Below are positions 32,738 through 42,166 of a DNA stretch of 62,492 bases, in pieces (the first letter of the stretch is position 1; each line of letters opens with the position of its first letter). Made by a program: the position numbers and the translations under genes. Source of the stretch: Paracoccaceae bacterium (GTDB lineage: Bacteria > Pseudomonadota > Alphaproteobacteria > Rhodobacterales > Rhodobacteraceae); assembly GCA_028284705.1 (NCBI GenBank), contig JANQRE010000037.1, positions 1-62,492 of the forward strand, read 5' to 3'. Under the pieces are notes generated by a model. That model did not search any database. It saw nothing but the letters and a program-made list of their open reading frames with translations, and had not been told where the DNA came from.

Positions 32738-35200
32738 CTATCCACCCATGACCTTGGGCAGCCACAGTACGAGCTGCGGGAAGATCAGGAGCAGGATCAG
32801 GCCGAAGAGCTGCACCAGCATGAACTGCATCATGCCCAGATAGATGTCCTTCAGATCCCAATTCGGCACCACGCCTTTGAGGAAATAGGCCGACAGCGCC
32901 ACGGGCGGACTGAGCCAGGCCGTCTGTAGGTTCACCGCCACAAGGATGCCGAACCAGACCATCATGTCATAGCGATCCAGCCCATGGAGCGAGAGTGCCT
33001 CGACGGTGGGCAGCAGGATCGGCACAACGATCAGAACGATCGGCACCCATTCCAGCGGCCATCCGAGCAGGAAGATCAGCGCCATGACCAAAAGCAGGAT
33101 CAGGTAGGGCGACATGTCCAAGCCAAGCAGCAGTTCCGTCAGCATCTTCGGCGTGCCGAGGGCCGAGAACTGTGCTCCGAAGAAGTTCGATGCGGCCACG
33201 AGGAACATGATCAGAACCGTGATCTCAAGCGCCTTGATCAGGCTGTCAAAGAAGCTCGGGAAGGTGAACTTGCGATAGGCCAGTGACAGAAGGATTGCAC
33301 CAAAGGCGCCCATCGCGGCGGCCTCCGCGGGGGTTGCAAGACCCAGCAGGATCGAGCCCAGAGCGAAGGAGATCAGGATGGTCGGCGGCATGAGCCCGGC
33401 GAAGAACTCGTCCCAAAGGGAGGAGAAGTAGAAATTCCCCTCCGCGTCTTTGCCGTAAATGGGCCGCGCCAGAATGGCGAGCAGGACGATGAATGCCCCA
33501 AAGACGATCGACCACGTCGGCAGGCCGTCGCCCATATTCGCGACGATCATGTAGAGGTGGAACAGAACGGCAATCGGCACAACGATCCGCAGGACGTTGA
33601 GGTTTCGGTAAGCTGCGTAGGCCACGACCAATGTGATGGTCAAAACGATCAGCCCGGCGAATGGGATCACACCACCGAAGGCGCCTCCGAGACCGAGGCC
33701 GAACACGCGGCACACGGTCAGGATGCCAAGGCAGATCAAGGCGACTTCGGCGCCGTAGAACTTCGATGTGTCCGGTTGGTCCTCGTCCGACAGAATGGGC
33801 CCGAGGCTGGGGTTAATCCAGCAGCGGCCCAGCGTGTAGAGCAGGTAGAGCGAGGCCAGCATCGCGCCGGGGATGAAGGCCCCCCGGAACAGATCGAGTG
33901 TGGAGACTTCCAGCACCGGTCCCATGACGATCAGCATGATCGACGGCGGGATCAGAATGCCCAACGTCCCACCCGCAGTGATACAGCCAGCCGCCAGTTT
34001 CACATTGTAGCCGGACCGGCTCATCGTGGCACCCGCCATGATCCCGAGAAGCGTGACCGAGGCGCCGACGATGCCGGTCGCCGCCGCGAAGATGGTCGAG
34101 ACAATCAGAACCGCGATAAAGAGCGCTCCGCGCACCCGCGCCATGATCATCTGGATCGAGGCAAAGAGGCGCTCCATCAGCCCGGCAGATTCCATCACGA
34201 TACCCATCAGGACGAAGAGCGGCACTGCCATGAGCTGATCGTTTAGCATGGTGGAGTTGGTGTTCAGCGTCATCAGAAGCGTCGTGAGCTTGAAGTTTGA
34301 GCCCCAGATGCCGAAGACAAAGGCCAGGAAAATCAGCGTGAAAGAGATCGGGAACCCGATGAAGATTACGAACAGCATCGCTGCGAGCATGATCAGGCCA
34401 ATGGTCGGTTTGTCGAGGTTGGGCCGCGCACTCATCAAATCGGTGAACCAAGCCCCACCAGGCACCACATCCGGCGCAAAAATGGCGAGGCTTAGCCAGG
34501 CCACCGCGATCAAGTAAACCGGCAGCGCCATGACAAATATACGTTCCCGCTCTTTGCCCATTGTATGAAAGGCACGGAAAATCTCGGGGATGCCCTGGAT
34601 TAGCAGCAGCACACCGCCGATGGGCATTGCGATCCGCGCGGGCCACAGGATCGGCTGCCAGGCGCTGTCCAATGCCATGCGCTCGCCGGTTTCATAGGCG
34701 AGCCACCAGAACTGTGCGGCCACCACGGTGAAAAAGATCATCGAGGGTATGAAGAAGAACAGGTAAAGCAACGCATCCACCGTGGCCTGCGTTTTGATGG
34801 ACCAGTTGCGATAGAGGAAATCAGCGCGGATATGCACACCGCGCATCAAGCCGTAGCCTGCGCCGGCCATCCAAAGCACGCCAGCGATCATCCGGCTCAG
34901 GTCATAGGCCTGCAAGGTGGGGCCGAGACCAATGCTGCGCGCGAAGTCTTCAAATCCGGCGTCCTGCAAGATAATAAATGTGTTTCGAGAGAAGACCTCC
35001 CATACCACGATTGCGATCAGCGGCACCATCATCAGGGCGATGATCTGGCCCGCGCGATAGTTGATGACGTCAATCGCTGCCGTGATCGGGCGTTGCCACG
35101 CGGTCATATCCTCTGGCGTTTCGCCGGGGGCTTCGGCCCGTCGCTCCGCGATAAGTTCGTCCGCGATCTCCAGGTCTTCTGGATTCGGTTCATCAGCCAT
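32738..35200 (-). CDS. dctQM: TRAP transporter permease, DctQ-DctM fusion
   Basis: The start at 35200 gives 820 residues with GGGGA upstream. After a cytoplasmic N-terminus, four membrane helices form the small DctQ part (about 40-215), and roughly twelve more helices form DctM (about 250-815) with GIVGASVTLLGIMAG and PPSIMLIVMGP typical of the large subunit. Fused QM permeases are known for some TRAP systems. It uses the sodium gradient to take up a substrate delivered by the DctP protein encoded just upstream. Confidence 0.92.
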   Translation of the reverse strand: MADEPNPEDLEIADELIAERRAEAPGETPEDMTAWQRPITAAIDVINYRAGQIIALMMVPLIAIVVWEVFSRNTFIILQDAGFEDFARSIGLGPTLQAYDLSRMIAGVLWMAGAGYGLMRGVHIRADFLYRNWSIKTQATVDALLYLFFFIPSMIFFTVVAAQFWWLAYETGERMALDSAWQPILWPARIAMPIGGVLLLIQGIPEIFRAFHTMGKERERIFVMALPVYLIAVAWLSLAIFAPDVVPGGAWFTDLMSARPNLDKPTIGLIMLAAMLFVIFIGFPISFTLIFLAFVFGIWGSNFKLTTLLMTLNTNSTMLNDQLMAVPLFVLMGIVMESAGLMERLFASIQMIMARVRGALFIAVLIVSTIFAAATGIVGASVTLLGIMAGATMSRSGYNVKLAAGCITAGGTLGILIPPSIMLIVMGPVLEVSTLDLFRGAFIPGAMLASLYLLYTLGRCWINPSLGPILSDEDQPDTSKFYGAEVALICLGILTVCRVFGLGLGGAFGGVIPFAGLIVLTITLVVAYAAYRNLNVLRIVVPIAVLFHLYMIVANMGDGLPTWSIVFGAFIVLLAILARPIYGKDAEGNFYFSSLWDEFFAGLMPPTILISFALGSILLGLATPAEAAAMGAFGAILLSLAYRKFTFPSFFDSLIKALEITVLIMFLVAASNFFGAQFSALGTPKMLTELLLGLDMSPYLILLLVMALIFLLGWPLEWVPIVLIVVPILLPTVEALSLHGLDRYDMMVWFGILVAVNLQTAWLSPPVALSAYFLKGVVPNWDLKDIYLGMMQFMLVQLFGLILLLIFPQLVLWLPKVMGG

Positions 35201-35285
35201 GTGGCGTTTCCCCCTGTCGACGTGGATTTGACATCCGCGTTCTTGTTTTCGAAACACCAGCATGCGGTGCTTGGAAAACAAGAGC

Positions 35286-35309
35286 AAGCGGGCCCGTGAG
35301 GGCCCGCTT
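35286..35309 (-). terminator. GC-rich hairpin between dctP and dctQM
   Basis: On the plus strand AAGCGGGCCC (35286-35295), loop GTGA, GGGCCCGCTT (35300-35309) form a perfect 10-bp stem. The T-run lies on the plus strand; in the direction of the genes the stem is followed only by a mixed TTGCTCTTGTTTT. It probably protects the dctP mRNA end or attenuates read-through, giving more binding protein than permease. Confidence 0.6.
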
Positions 35310-35318
35310 TTTCTTAGG

Positions 35319-36413
35319 TTACTTCAGGGTCGCGGCATGTGCGCGTCCCAGACCTGCGTTTGAGGTCTGTGCGCCTGCCCAGAACGGAACCGCAATGTCG
35401 GCGAAGTCCTTTTGGGACTGCCAAACTTCTGCGAAGAACTCGTTCTCGTCAGCAGCAGCTTGCAACGCTTTCTTTGCGGCAGCCATGTACTCGGTGAAGT
35501 AGTCCGCAGGCGTGTCTTCCAGAATAACACCGTGGTTTTCCGTCAGGTCCTTCAGCGCCTTGCCGTTCTCATAGATACGGTAGGACAAGGACTTGGACAG
35601 CGATGCATTTGCGGCAACTTCCAGAGCCTTTTTCTCAAGATCCGTCAGGCCGTCATAGAAATCACCGTTCACATACATGTCGGCGTTTACGGTGACCTGG
35701 TGCAGGCCTTGCAGGTAGTAGTGCTTCAGCACTTTCTGGAAGCCGAACACGGAGTCAGGCTTCGGGCAGCACCATTCTGCTGCGTCGATAGTGCCTTTTT
35801 CCAGCGCCGGCAGGATGTCACCGCCGCCCATGGCCACAGCAGGGACGCCAATGTCAGCGTAGGCAGCACCCACCATGCCCGGAGGGGCGCGGAAGCGCAT
35901 CTGACGGAAGTCGTCCATGGATGTGATCGGCTCCGGGAACCAGCCAAGGGCTTCCGGACCAACAGGCTGCAGCATGAAGGCTTTGACGTTCACGCCCATT
36001 TCATCCCACAGGCGGTCATAGAGTTCTTTACCGCCGCCATATTGGAACCAGCTCAGGAACGCGATGTTGTCGAGACCAACACCGGCGCCCGCAACGGGTG
36101 CACCAAAGAGGTTGGCTGCAACGTGTTTGCCGCCCCAATAGTGGGTCCAGGCAAAGCCACCTTCGACAAGGCCAGCGTCAACCGCGTCCATGATGTCGCG
36201 TGGGCCGACAACGGCACCCGCAGGCAGGACTTCGATTGTCAGCGAGCCGCCCGTCAAAGCAGCCACGTCTTTGCCGAATTCGTTGAGCATGAACACTTCA
36301 TCGGCAGTGTTTGGCAGCACCGATTGGATGCGCAGGACCTTTTCGGCCATCGCGCTCGATGCCATCAGCGCAAGTGCGGCTGCACCTGTCGCTAGGGTTT
36401 TGAGGTTGAACAT
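35319..36413 (-). CDS. dctP: TRAP transporter substrate-binding protein DctP
   Basis: A 364-residue periplasmic protein with signal peptide MFNLKTLATGAAALALMASS. Sequence blocks TGGSLTIEVLPAGAVVGPRD, MRFRAPPGMVGAAYADIGVP and GTIDAAEWCCPKPDSVFGF are typical of the DctP subgroup that includes TakP, which binds 2-oxo or hydroxy acids. The substrate is not fixed by sequence. It is the first TRAP gene, 118 bp upstream of dctQM, and has a 107-bp leader after the TerC gene, so it probably has its own promoter. Confidence 0.92.
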   Translation of the reverse strand: MFNLKTLATGAAALALMASSAMAEKVLRIQSVLPNTADEVFMLNEFGKDVAALTGGSLTIEVLPAGAVVGPRDIMDAVDAGLVEGGFAWTHYWGGKHVAANLFGAPVAGAGVGLDNIAFLSWFQYGGGKELYDRLWDEMGVNVKAFMLQPVGPEALGWFPEPITSMDDFRQMRFRAPPGMVGAAYADIGVPAVAMGGGDILPALEKGTIDAAEWCCPKPDSVFGFQKVLKHYYLQGLHQVTVNADMYVNGDFYDGLTDLEKKALEVAANASLSKSLSYRIYENGKALKDLTENHGVILEDTPADYFTEYMAAAKKALQAAADENEFFAEVWQSQKDFADIAVPFWAGAQTSNAGLGRAHAATLK

Positions 36414-36520
36414 TTCTTTCCTCCCTAAGTTCAGCCTTCTTATGTTCTCAGTCCGACGTAGAAGGCTCCCGCCGGACCTGTTTTGGTCGCAAATCAGATG
36501 TGCTCGCGCCCCAAATTTCG

Positions 36521-37192
36521 TCAGTGTCCTCCTTTTGAGAGATCATATCCCTCGATCAGGCCCAGCATCGGGCCAATCCCTTGGTTGATGTCGAAGACAC
36601 CGCGGTAGAACATCTCCGCCGCCACGTAGACGAGGACAAACAGGCCCAGCCAACTGATCCAGGGGTAGTTGGTCAACAGTTTCATGATCAACGTGGCTGC
36701 AAATGCCATCAGCAGGATGGCCAGACCCAAACCGAAGACCAGCTTCTGCGTGTCACCATCGGCAATCGCAGCCACCGCCAGAACATTGTCGAGCGACATC
36801 GAGATATCGGCGATGGTTATCGAGACAAGTGCAGAATAGAGCGTTCGTTTCGGCGGGCCGGTATAGCCCGCCTCGGCGTCTCCCGCCATTTCCAACGCAT
36901 ATTCTGCCGTTTCTTCCGTGCCTTCGCGGATCTCCACGAAAAGTCGCCAACAGACCCAAAAAAGCAAGAGCGCCCCGAAGAAGAGGATGCCGGGAATACC
37001 CAGCAATTTCGTCGCGATGATGGCAAAAACGATCCGCAGGACCGCGGCAATGACCATCCCGTAGAGGATGGCTTTCTTCCGCAACTCCGGTGCAAGCCCG
37101 GCGGCTGCCATCCCGATGATCAGGGCATTGTCGCCCGACAGGATCAGGTCTGCGATGATGATTTTGCCATAGTCGGCGATGGTGTCGATCAT
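36521..37192 (-). CDS. TerC-family membrane protein
   Basis: The start at 37192 (223 residues, MIDTIADYGKIIIADLILSG) fits the TerC family; an earlier in-frame ATG lies inside the upstream gene. The conserved ADLILSGDNALIIG and ADISMSLDNVLAVA repeats carry the Asp and Asn of the proposed metal site. About seven membrane helices. TerC proteins are linked to tellurite resistance and manganese export. It begins one base after the GMC dehydrogenase stop, so it is co-translated with it. Confidence 0.9.
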   Translation of the reverse strand: MIDTIADYGKIIIADLILSGDNALIIGMAAAGLAPELRKKAILYGMVIAAVLRIVFAIIATKLLGIPGILFFGALLLFWVCWRLFVEIREGTEETAEYALEMAGDAEAGYTGPPKRTLYSALVSITIADISMSLDNVLAVAAIADGDTQKLVFGLGLAILLMAFAATLIMKLLTNYPWISWLGLFVLVYVAAEMFYRGVFDINQGIGPMLGLIEGYDLSKGGH

Positions 37193-37193
37193 G

Positions 37194-38828
37194 TCAGCTT
37201 GCCGCCTTTTCAAGAACGTTTGAGGTGCTCGTTCCAGCTTCGGCATCAGCGAGCACAAGGTCGGAGGCTTTTTCGCCAATCATCATGCACGGGGCATTTG
37301 TGTTGCCGGACACGATGATCGGCATGATCGAGGCATCGGCGACCCGCAGGCCCTCGATACCCTTCACTTTCAACTCAGGGGTGACGACGGCCATGTCATC
37401 GACACCCATCTTGCAGGTGCCGGTTGGATGGTAAATCGTCGTGGCGGTGTTGCGCACCCAATCCAGGATTTCGTCATAATCATCAGAGACTTGCGGGCCG
37501 GGCTTATATTCTTCCGTGATGTGGTCGGCCACCGGTTTGGTCTGGCAAATCCGGCGCGTGATGCGCACGCCTTCGACGATCGTGTTGCAATCGGTCTTGG
37601 TCGCCAAATAGTTCGGATGCAGCTTCGGATAGTCGCGCATATCGCCCGAAACGAGTTCCATATGCCCGGCGCTTTCGGGGCGCAATTGCAGGACCGAGGC
37701 GGTGAAGGCCGAGAACTGATTTGGACCTTCGTCGATCTTATCCGCGGAAAACGGCTGGATGTGGAACTGGATGTCCGGCACTGCAAGGTCTTCCCGTGTT
37801 TTCAGAAAACCAGTGCCAAGCGAGGCCGCCATCGCCATCGGACCGCCGCGGGTCGCAATGTATTTCAGGCCGATCATCGCCTGCTTGAAGTAGTTATTGA
37901 TCTCGATATTGATGGTCGAGAGCGGCGTCTTATAGACCGGGCGGGCTTGCAGGTGGTCCTGCATATTCTTGCCCACGCCCTTCAGTTCTTGGACCATCTC
38001 GATCCCATGCGGTTTCAACTCATCCGCGGCACCGATCCCCGACACCATCAGGATTTGCGGCGATGCGAGGGCACCTGCGGACAGGATCACCTCTTTATGG
38101 GCCGTGATCGTGACGGATTGGCCGTTGTGATTGGCCTTAAGGCCTGTGCAGCGCTTACCGTCGAAGATCAGGCGCTCCACCGCGCATTTGGTTAGAACTG
38201 TCAGGTTCTCTCGCACTTTAGCCGGGTTCAGGTAGGCGACGGCGGAGGAACACCGTCGCCCATTGCGTGTCGTCAGTTGAAACAGCGCCACGCCTTCCTG
38301 ATCTTCCCCGTTATAATCGGGGTTGCGTTTATACCCTGCCGCCACCGCGCTATCGAGCCAGAGATCGACGATCTCGCGGGTGACTTTTGTATCGGAAACG
38401 CTCAGCGGGCCGTTACGACCGCGCTCGTCGTCATTGCCGCCGGTATAGGATTCTGACCGCTTAAACAGGGGTTTGACATCCTCCCAAGACCAACCGGTAT
38501 TCCCCAATTGCCGCCACCCGTCATAGTCTTCCTTCTGACCGCGCACATAGAGAAGGCCGTTGATCGAGGAAGAACCCCCCAGAACTTTACCTCGAGGCCA
38601 TTTAAGGCTGCGTCCGTTCAGACCCGGATCAGGCTCGGTCTTATAACACCAGTCGGTCTTGGGATTGCCCATCGTCTTGAAGTATCCCACGGGAATATGG
38701 ATCCACGGGTAGGTGTCTTTGCCTCCCGCCTCCAGCACAGCCACGCGATACTTGCCATTCGCAGACAGCCGGTTGGCGAGCACGCAGCCCGCCGACCCTG
38801 CGCCGACGATGATGTAGTCAAACTCCAC
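37194..38828 (-). CDS. GMC-family dehydrogenase (choline/alcohol dehydrogenase type)
   Basis: A 544-residue flavoprotein. FDYIIVGAGSAGCVLANRLS binds FAD; GRSLKWPRGKVLGGSSSING is the first GMC signature; SAGALASPQILMVSG is the second; the active-site pair is His in IYHPTGTCKMG and Asn in SGNTNAPCM. The group includes BetA (choline dehydrogenase) and AlkJ-type alcohol dehydrogenases; the substrate here is undecided. It is divergent from an IclR regulator, with TerC and the TRAP genes downstream. Confidence 0.9.
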   Translation of the reverse strand: MEFDYIIVGAGSAGCVLANRLSANGKYRVAVLEAGGKDTYPWIHIPVGYFKTMGNPKTDWCYKTEPDPGLNGRSLKWPRGKVLGGSSSINGLLYVRGQKEDYDGWRQLGNTGWSWEDVKPLFKRSESYTGGNDDERGRNGPLSVSDTKVTREIVDLWLDSAVAAGYKRNPDYNGEDQEGVALFQLTTRNGRRCSSAVAYLNPAKVRENLTVLTKCAVERLIFDGKRCTGLKANHNGQSVTITAHKEVILSAGALASPQILMVSGIGAADELKPHGIEMVQELKGVGKNMQDHLQARPVYKTPLSTINIEINNYFKQAMIGLKYIATRGGPMAMAASLGTGFLKTREDLAVPDIQFHIQPFSADKIDEGPNQFSAFTASVLQLRPESAGHMELVSGDMRDYPKLHPNYLATKTDCNTIVEGVRITRRICQTKPVADHITEEYKPGPQVSDDYDEILDWVRNTATTIYHPTGTCKMGVDDMAVVTPELKVKGIEGLRVADASIMPIIVSGNTNAPCMMIGEKASDLVLADAEAGTSTSNVLEKAAS

Positions 38829-38864
38829 TCACTTCCTCCCAAAAGTGTTGGAAAGGCTAATAAT

Positions 38865-38879
38865 GAGACTTTTAGTCTC
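38865..38879. promoter_or_regulatory. Palindrome between the GMC gene and iclR, candidate IclR operator
   Basis: GAGACT-TTT-AGTCTC is a perfect 6-bp inverted repeat followed by G and seven Ts. Because it lies between two divergent start codons, an operator for the adjacent IclR protein is more likely than a terminator, although the shape would allow either. Confidence 0.45.
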
Positions 38880-38938
38880 GTTTTTTTATCGAAACATGTT
38901 AAGGTGAGTCGTGCAAGGCAAAATATTGCGGGGGACGA

Positions 38939-39700
38939 ATGTCTGGAGAAACAAGATTACCGACCAATCTGCGGACACTGCTCATCCTTGAAGCGCTTGG
39001 TCAGGACAGCGATCCGATGACCCCGGCTGAGATCGGGCGTGAAGTGGGTCTGCCGAAACAGACCGTGCACCGCCTCTGCAACACACTCATCGAAGAGGGG
39101 TTTTTGGTGCGCGACGAGCGCAAACGCGGGCTGCGACCCGGGCGGCGCGCGAGACTTCTCGCCTCGGGGTTGATGTTTGCCAGTTCCGCGCATTTAGCCC
39201 GTAAGCGTGTCTTGCAGAACCTCTCTGATGCGACTGGCGAGACGGTCAACTATGTCGTGCCCGAGGATCGCGGCATGGCCTATCAGGATCGTGTCGAGAC
39301 CGATTGGCCCATCCGCATCCAGCTGCCGGTCGGCTCAACCGTGCCGTTCTTTTGCACCGCCAGCGGCAAGATCTATCTCGCCAGTCTACCCAAGGCGCAG
39401 CGCCGACGGTTGGTCAGCGTGATGCATCTCGAACGTCACACGGACAAGACGATCACCGACCCTGAGAAGCTTCTGGAGGAGTTGGCCATTACGGCAAAGC
39501 GTGGCTATTCCCTCGACAATGGTGAGTTTTTTGAGTCGATGAACGCGATCGCCGCGCCTGTGCTCGACAAGGCCGGGCGCTACTGCGCCTCGGTCGCAGT
39601 TCACGCGCCCGCACAACGGATGCCAATCGAAAAGGCGCTCGACTACCGTGAGGAGCTGTTCGCGGCTTGTAAAAGACTGACAGAGACGCTGTTCGACTAG
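38939..39700 (+). CDS. IclR-family transcriptional regulator
   Basis: A 253-residue protein. The N-terminal winged helix (RTLLILEALGQDSDPMTPAE, GLPKQTVHRLCNTLIEEGFL) is followed by the IclR effector domain (PFFCTASGKIYLASLPKAQR and RGYSLDNGEFFESMNAIAAP). It probably binds a small organic effector related to the substrate of the GMC enzyme or TRAP system and controls the divergent operon. It is convergent with dtd with a 10-bp gap. Confidence 0.9.
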   Translation: MSGETRLPTNLRTLLILEALGQDSDPMTPAEIGREVGLPKQTVHRLCNTLIEEGFLVRDERKRGLRPGRRARLLASGLMFASSAHLARKRVLQNLSDATGETVNYVVPEDRGMAYQDRVETDWPIRIQLPVGSTVPFFCTASGKIYLASLPKAQRRRLVSVMHLERHTDKTITDPEKLLEELAITAKRGYSLDNGEFFESMNAIAAPVLDKAGRYCASVAVHAPAQRMPIEKALDYREELFAACKRLTETLFD

Positions 39701-39710
39701 TCCCGCCCGG

Positions 39711-40154
39711 TCAGGCCTGATCGTCCATCCAGATCGTGACAGGTCCGTCATTGGTCAGCACCACGGACATATCTGCCCCGAACTGACCGGTGGCGACAGT
39801 GATCCCAAGGTCTCGCAAATCCTGCGCGAAGTCCTCATAGAGACGATTGCCTTCGTGGGGAGGTGCCGCGGTGGAAAAGCCCGGGCGATTGCCGCGAGAG
39901 GTATCGGCGGCGAGGGTGAACTGACTGACTACGAGTGCCTCACCGCCAGTATCGATGAGTGAGCGGTTCATCTTGCCATCGTTGTCTTTGAAGATGCGCA
40001 ATTTCGAGATCTTTGCGGCGAGTTTCGTGCCTTGCTCAGCCGTATCGCCCGCCATGGCGCAGATCAGGATCAAAAGGCCGGGGCCGATCTCGCCGATGAC
40101 CTTGCCTTCAACGGTAACCGACGCGTTTGAGACCCGCTGGATCAGCGCTCTCAC
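39711..40154 (-). CDS. dtd: D-aminoacyl-tRNA deacylase
   Basis: A 147-residue protein starting [20 protein letters not shown]. The catalytic pair of motifs, [18 protein letters not shown] and [10 protein letters not shown], form the cross-subunit active site. It removes D-amino acids and glycine from mischarged tRNA. It overlaps the sugar kinase gene upstream by 4 bp and is the last gene of a long minus-strand run. Confidence 0.95.
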   Translation of the reverse strand: MRALIQRVSNASVTVEGKVIGEIGPGLLILICAMAGDTAEQGTKLAAKISKLRIFKDNDGKMNRSLIDTGGEALVVSQFTLAADTSRGNRPGFSTAAPPHEGNRLYEDFAQDLRDLGITVATGQFGADMSVVLTNDGPVTIWMDDQA

Positions 40155-41071
40155 AGTTCGTGGCTCCAGGGCGGGTTCGCACCGGCGCGGCTGACTGTGA
40201 TTGCTGCGGTTTTCACGCCAAGCTCAAGCGCGCTCCGCAAAACTTCGGGATTCAGAGCGCTCACCTGTTTCTTGTCGAGCGCGTCGGATTGTTGCAATCC
40301 GGCCAGAAAACCTGCGTTGAACGTGTCGCCGGCCCCGACCGTATCAACAACCTCCACTCGCTCGGCCGGCACGAAGGTCTGGCCATCGGCGGTGTGCGCC
40401 GTCACGCCCTTGGCGCCTTCGGTAATCAGGACGATCTTGGAGCCGCCGTCCAAAATCTTTTGCACTTGCCCCTCGATCGAGCCACCGCCCATGAGCCAGT
40501 TCAGGTCCTCATCGCTGAGTTTCACGATGTCGCTCGCAGCCATCATGCGGGTGATGCGGTCGGTATAGGCGGCGCGGTCCGCTACGAAGCCTGGCCGCAC
40601 ATTGGGGTCAATCATGGTCACGTGGCGCGCAGCCTCACGGAGCAAAAGCGCCTCATAGGCACTACCGCAGGGCTCCCCGGCCAGCGAAATGCCACCAAAG
40701 AACAAGGCCTTAACAGACTCAGGGATCGTCGGCAGATCGGCTTCCGTCATCGCCTTCAGCGCGGTGTTCTCGTCGTAGAAAGCATACGTCGCCTGACCAT
40801 CAACCAGTTTGACAAAGGCAAGCGTGCAGGGTCGCGGAAGCCGTGGCGACAGGGCGGCGTCCACATGGGAGGCTTCAAGTGTCTCGACCAGCAGATCGCC
40901 AAACATGTCCTGCGATAACCCGCACAGAAACCCGGGCGCCGCGCGCAGACGGCCAAGGGCGATGGCGGTATTGAACACCGCCCCACCGGCATGGGGTGCA
41001 TAGGCGCTAAGACCATCCGTGGTCTCGCGCGGGAGCATATCGATGAGGGCTTCGCCGCAGCAGAGGATCAT
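40151..41071 (-). CDS. PfkB-family sugar kinase (fructokinase-like)
   Basis: A 306-residue kinase starting [16 protein letters not shown], with [17 protein letters not shown] (sugar site) and the ATP/anion-hole motif [17 protein letters not shown] (catalytic Asp). The form is like fructokinases, but ribokinase-type or 2-keto-3-deoxygluconate activity cannot be excluded. It overlaps dtd and the upstream zinc-ribbon gene by 4 bp each (ATGA). Confidence 0.87.
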   Translation of the reverse strand: MILCCGEALIDMLPRETTDGLSAYAPHAGGAVFNTAIALGRLRAAPGFLCGLSQDMFGDLLVETLEASHVDAALSPRLPRPCTLAFVKLVDGQATYAFYDENTALKAMTEADLPTIPESVKALFFGGISLAGEPCGSAYEALLLREAARHVTMIDPNVRPGFVADRAAYTDRITRMMAASDIVKLSDEDLNWLMGGGSIEGQVQKILDGGSKIVLITEGAKGVTAHTADGQTFVPAERVEVVDTVGAGDTFNAGFLAGLQQSDALDKKQVSALNPEVLRSALELGVKTAAITVSRAGANPPWSHEL

Positions 41072-42162
41072 TGTTGTGTCGCCATGAAGTAGCCAATTGT
41101 GAGCGCTACCAATAGGCCGATGACCACAGCGATTGCAATCTTCATTGCGGAATAGGGGCGCTCGCCTTTCACCCGGCCCGATTGGCCGTTCACCACGAAG
41201 CGATAGGTCTTGCCGCGATATTTGTAGGCGGCCATCCAGACCGGCAGCAGGACATGTTTGAAGGTGATGTCGTTGACATAGGTGTTCACCGACGTGATGC
41301 GCTGCTTGTCGCCTCCGATATCGCGGCGGATGTCTTGCCGGATCATCGCGTCCATATGGGCCTTACCTTCGGTGAAGCCGTCTTCCAGCGAGACGGTGTA
41401 TCCCTCTGCCAAAAAGCCGGAGAGATATTCCGGGCGGTAGGGTTTCAACGCTTCCATGCCCCAGGGCGCCAGCGCATCCGTATAGGGCTTCGGTAGGGAT
41501 TTCGAAGCAAGCACGGTGACATCGTCGAAGGCGCGTTTCAGCTTGCCGCGCACCATCGTCCAGCGAGTTTTGACGACGGTGCGGTCGGGTTGATCGGGTT
41601 TGGAGGAGCGCACGCGCTCGGTGTAATTGTCGCCGCGCGCGCCCTGATAGATCGTGCGGGTGTCCGCATCGAAGGTCCAATAGGGCACATAGATGCCGTC
41701 GAGCTTGCGCCCCTTGCGGGCATATTCCTGCAACCCGTTCGGGGCAAACCAAAGCTTGCCCAGCCACGCTTTCATGGCATCGCGCGCCTGGGGTTCTGTC
41801 AGATCAAAGGGGATCACCGCTTGCGGTTTGATCTGCCGTTCCGCACCTGTGTCCGTCACGACCGGCGTGGCACAGAACGGGCATTCGGTGGCGTGGATGT
41901 CCGGATTGACCTCGATATGGGCCGCACAATTGGGGCAGACGGAAACCCGCGTCTCTTGCATGTCCGTCTTGGCAAGCTGTTGGCCAAGCGCCTTTTCGAA
42001 ATCCAGTTCCCGGATGCTCTCGCCGCGCTCCTCCGGGATCGCCTGTGTGGCACCACAATGGGGACAGAGCAGACCATCGCTGTCGGGATCAAACTCCATG
42101 TCCGAGCCACAGGTGTTACAGGGAAAGCGATGCTCAGCGGTGGGTGCGTAGGGCTGGTCCAT
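41068..42162 (-). CDS. Zinc-ribbon membrane protein (TFIIB-type zinc ribbon)
   Basis: A 364-residue protein with two zinc ribbons at the start: CNTCGSDM with CPHCGAT, and CPNCAAHI with CPFCATP. The middle has VPYWTFDADTRTIYQGARGD and the last 25 residues are one membrane helix (IAIAVVIGLLVALTIGYFMA). Such proteins are often mislabelled primosomal protein N'. They resemble the zinc-ribbon partners of SPFH proteins in YdjG/YdjI-type clusters. Here an SPFH gene lies 1 kb upstream on the same strand. It probably faces the cytoplasm as a tail-anchored protein. Confidence 0.75.
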   Translation of the reverse strand: MDQPYAPTAEHRFPCNTCGSDMEFDPDSDGLLCPHCGATQAIPEERGESIRELDFEKALGQQLAKTDMQETRVSVCPNCAAHIEVNPDIHATECPFCATPVVTDTGAERQIKPQAVIPFDLTEPQARDAMKAWLGKLWFAPNGLQEYARKGRKLDGIYVPYWTFDADTRTIYQGARGDNYTERVRSSKPDQPDRTVVKTRWTMVRGKLKRAFDDVTVLASKSLPKPYTDALAPWGMEALKPYRPEYLSGFLAEGYTVSLEDGFTEGKAHMDAMIRQDIRRDIGGDKQRITSVNTYVNDITFKHVLLPVWMAAYKYRGKTYRFVVNGQSGRVKGERPYSAMKIAIAVVIGLLVALTIGYFMATQQ

Positions 42163-42166
42163 GGGT

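Noticed and set aside
35286-35309. Terminator for a plus-strand gene, given the T-run on that strand
   Set aside because: No plus-strand gene precedes it; both flanking genes are on the minus strand, so a role in the TRAP transcript is more likely.
41068-42162. Primosomal protein N' (PriA) for the zinc-ribbon protein
   Set aside because: No helicase motifs; only the CxxC ribbons resemble PriA, and the protein ends in a membrane helix.
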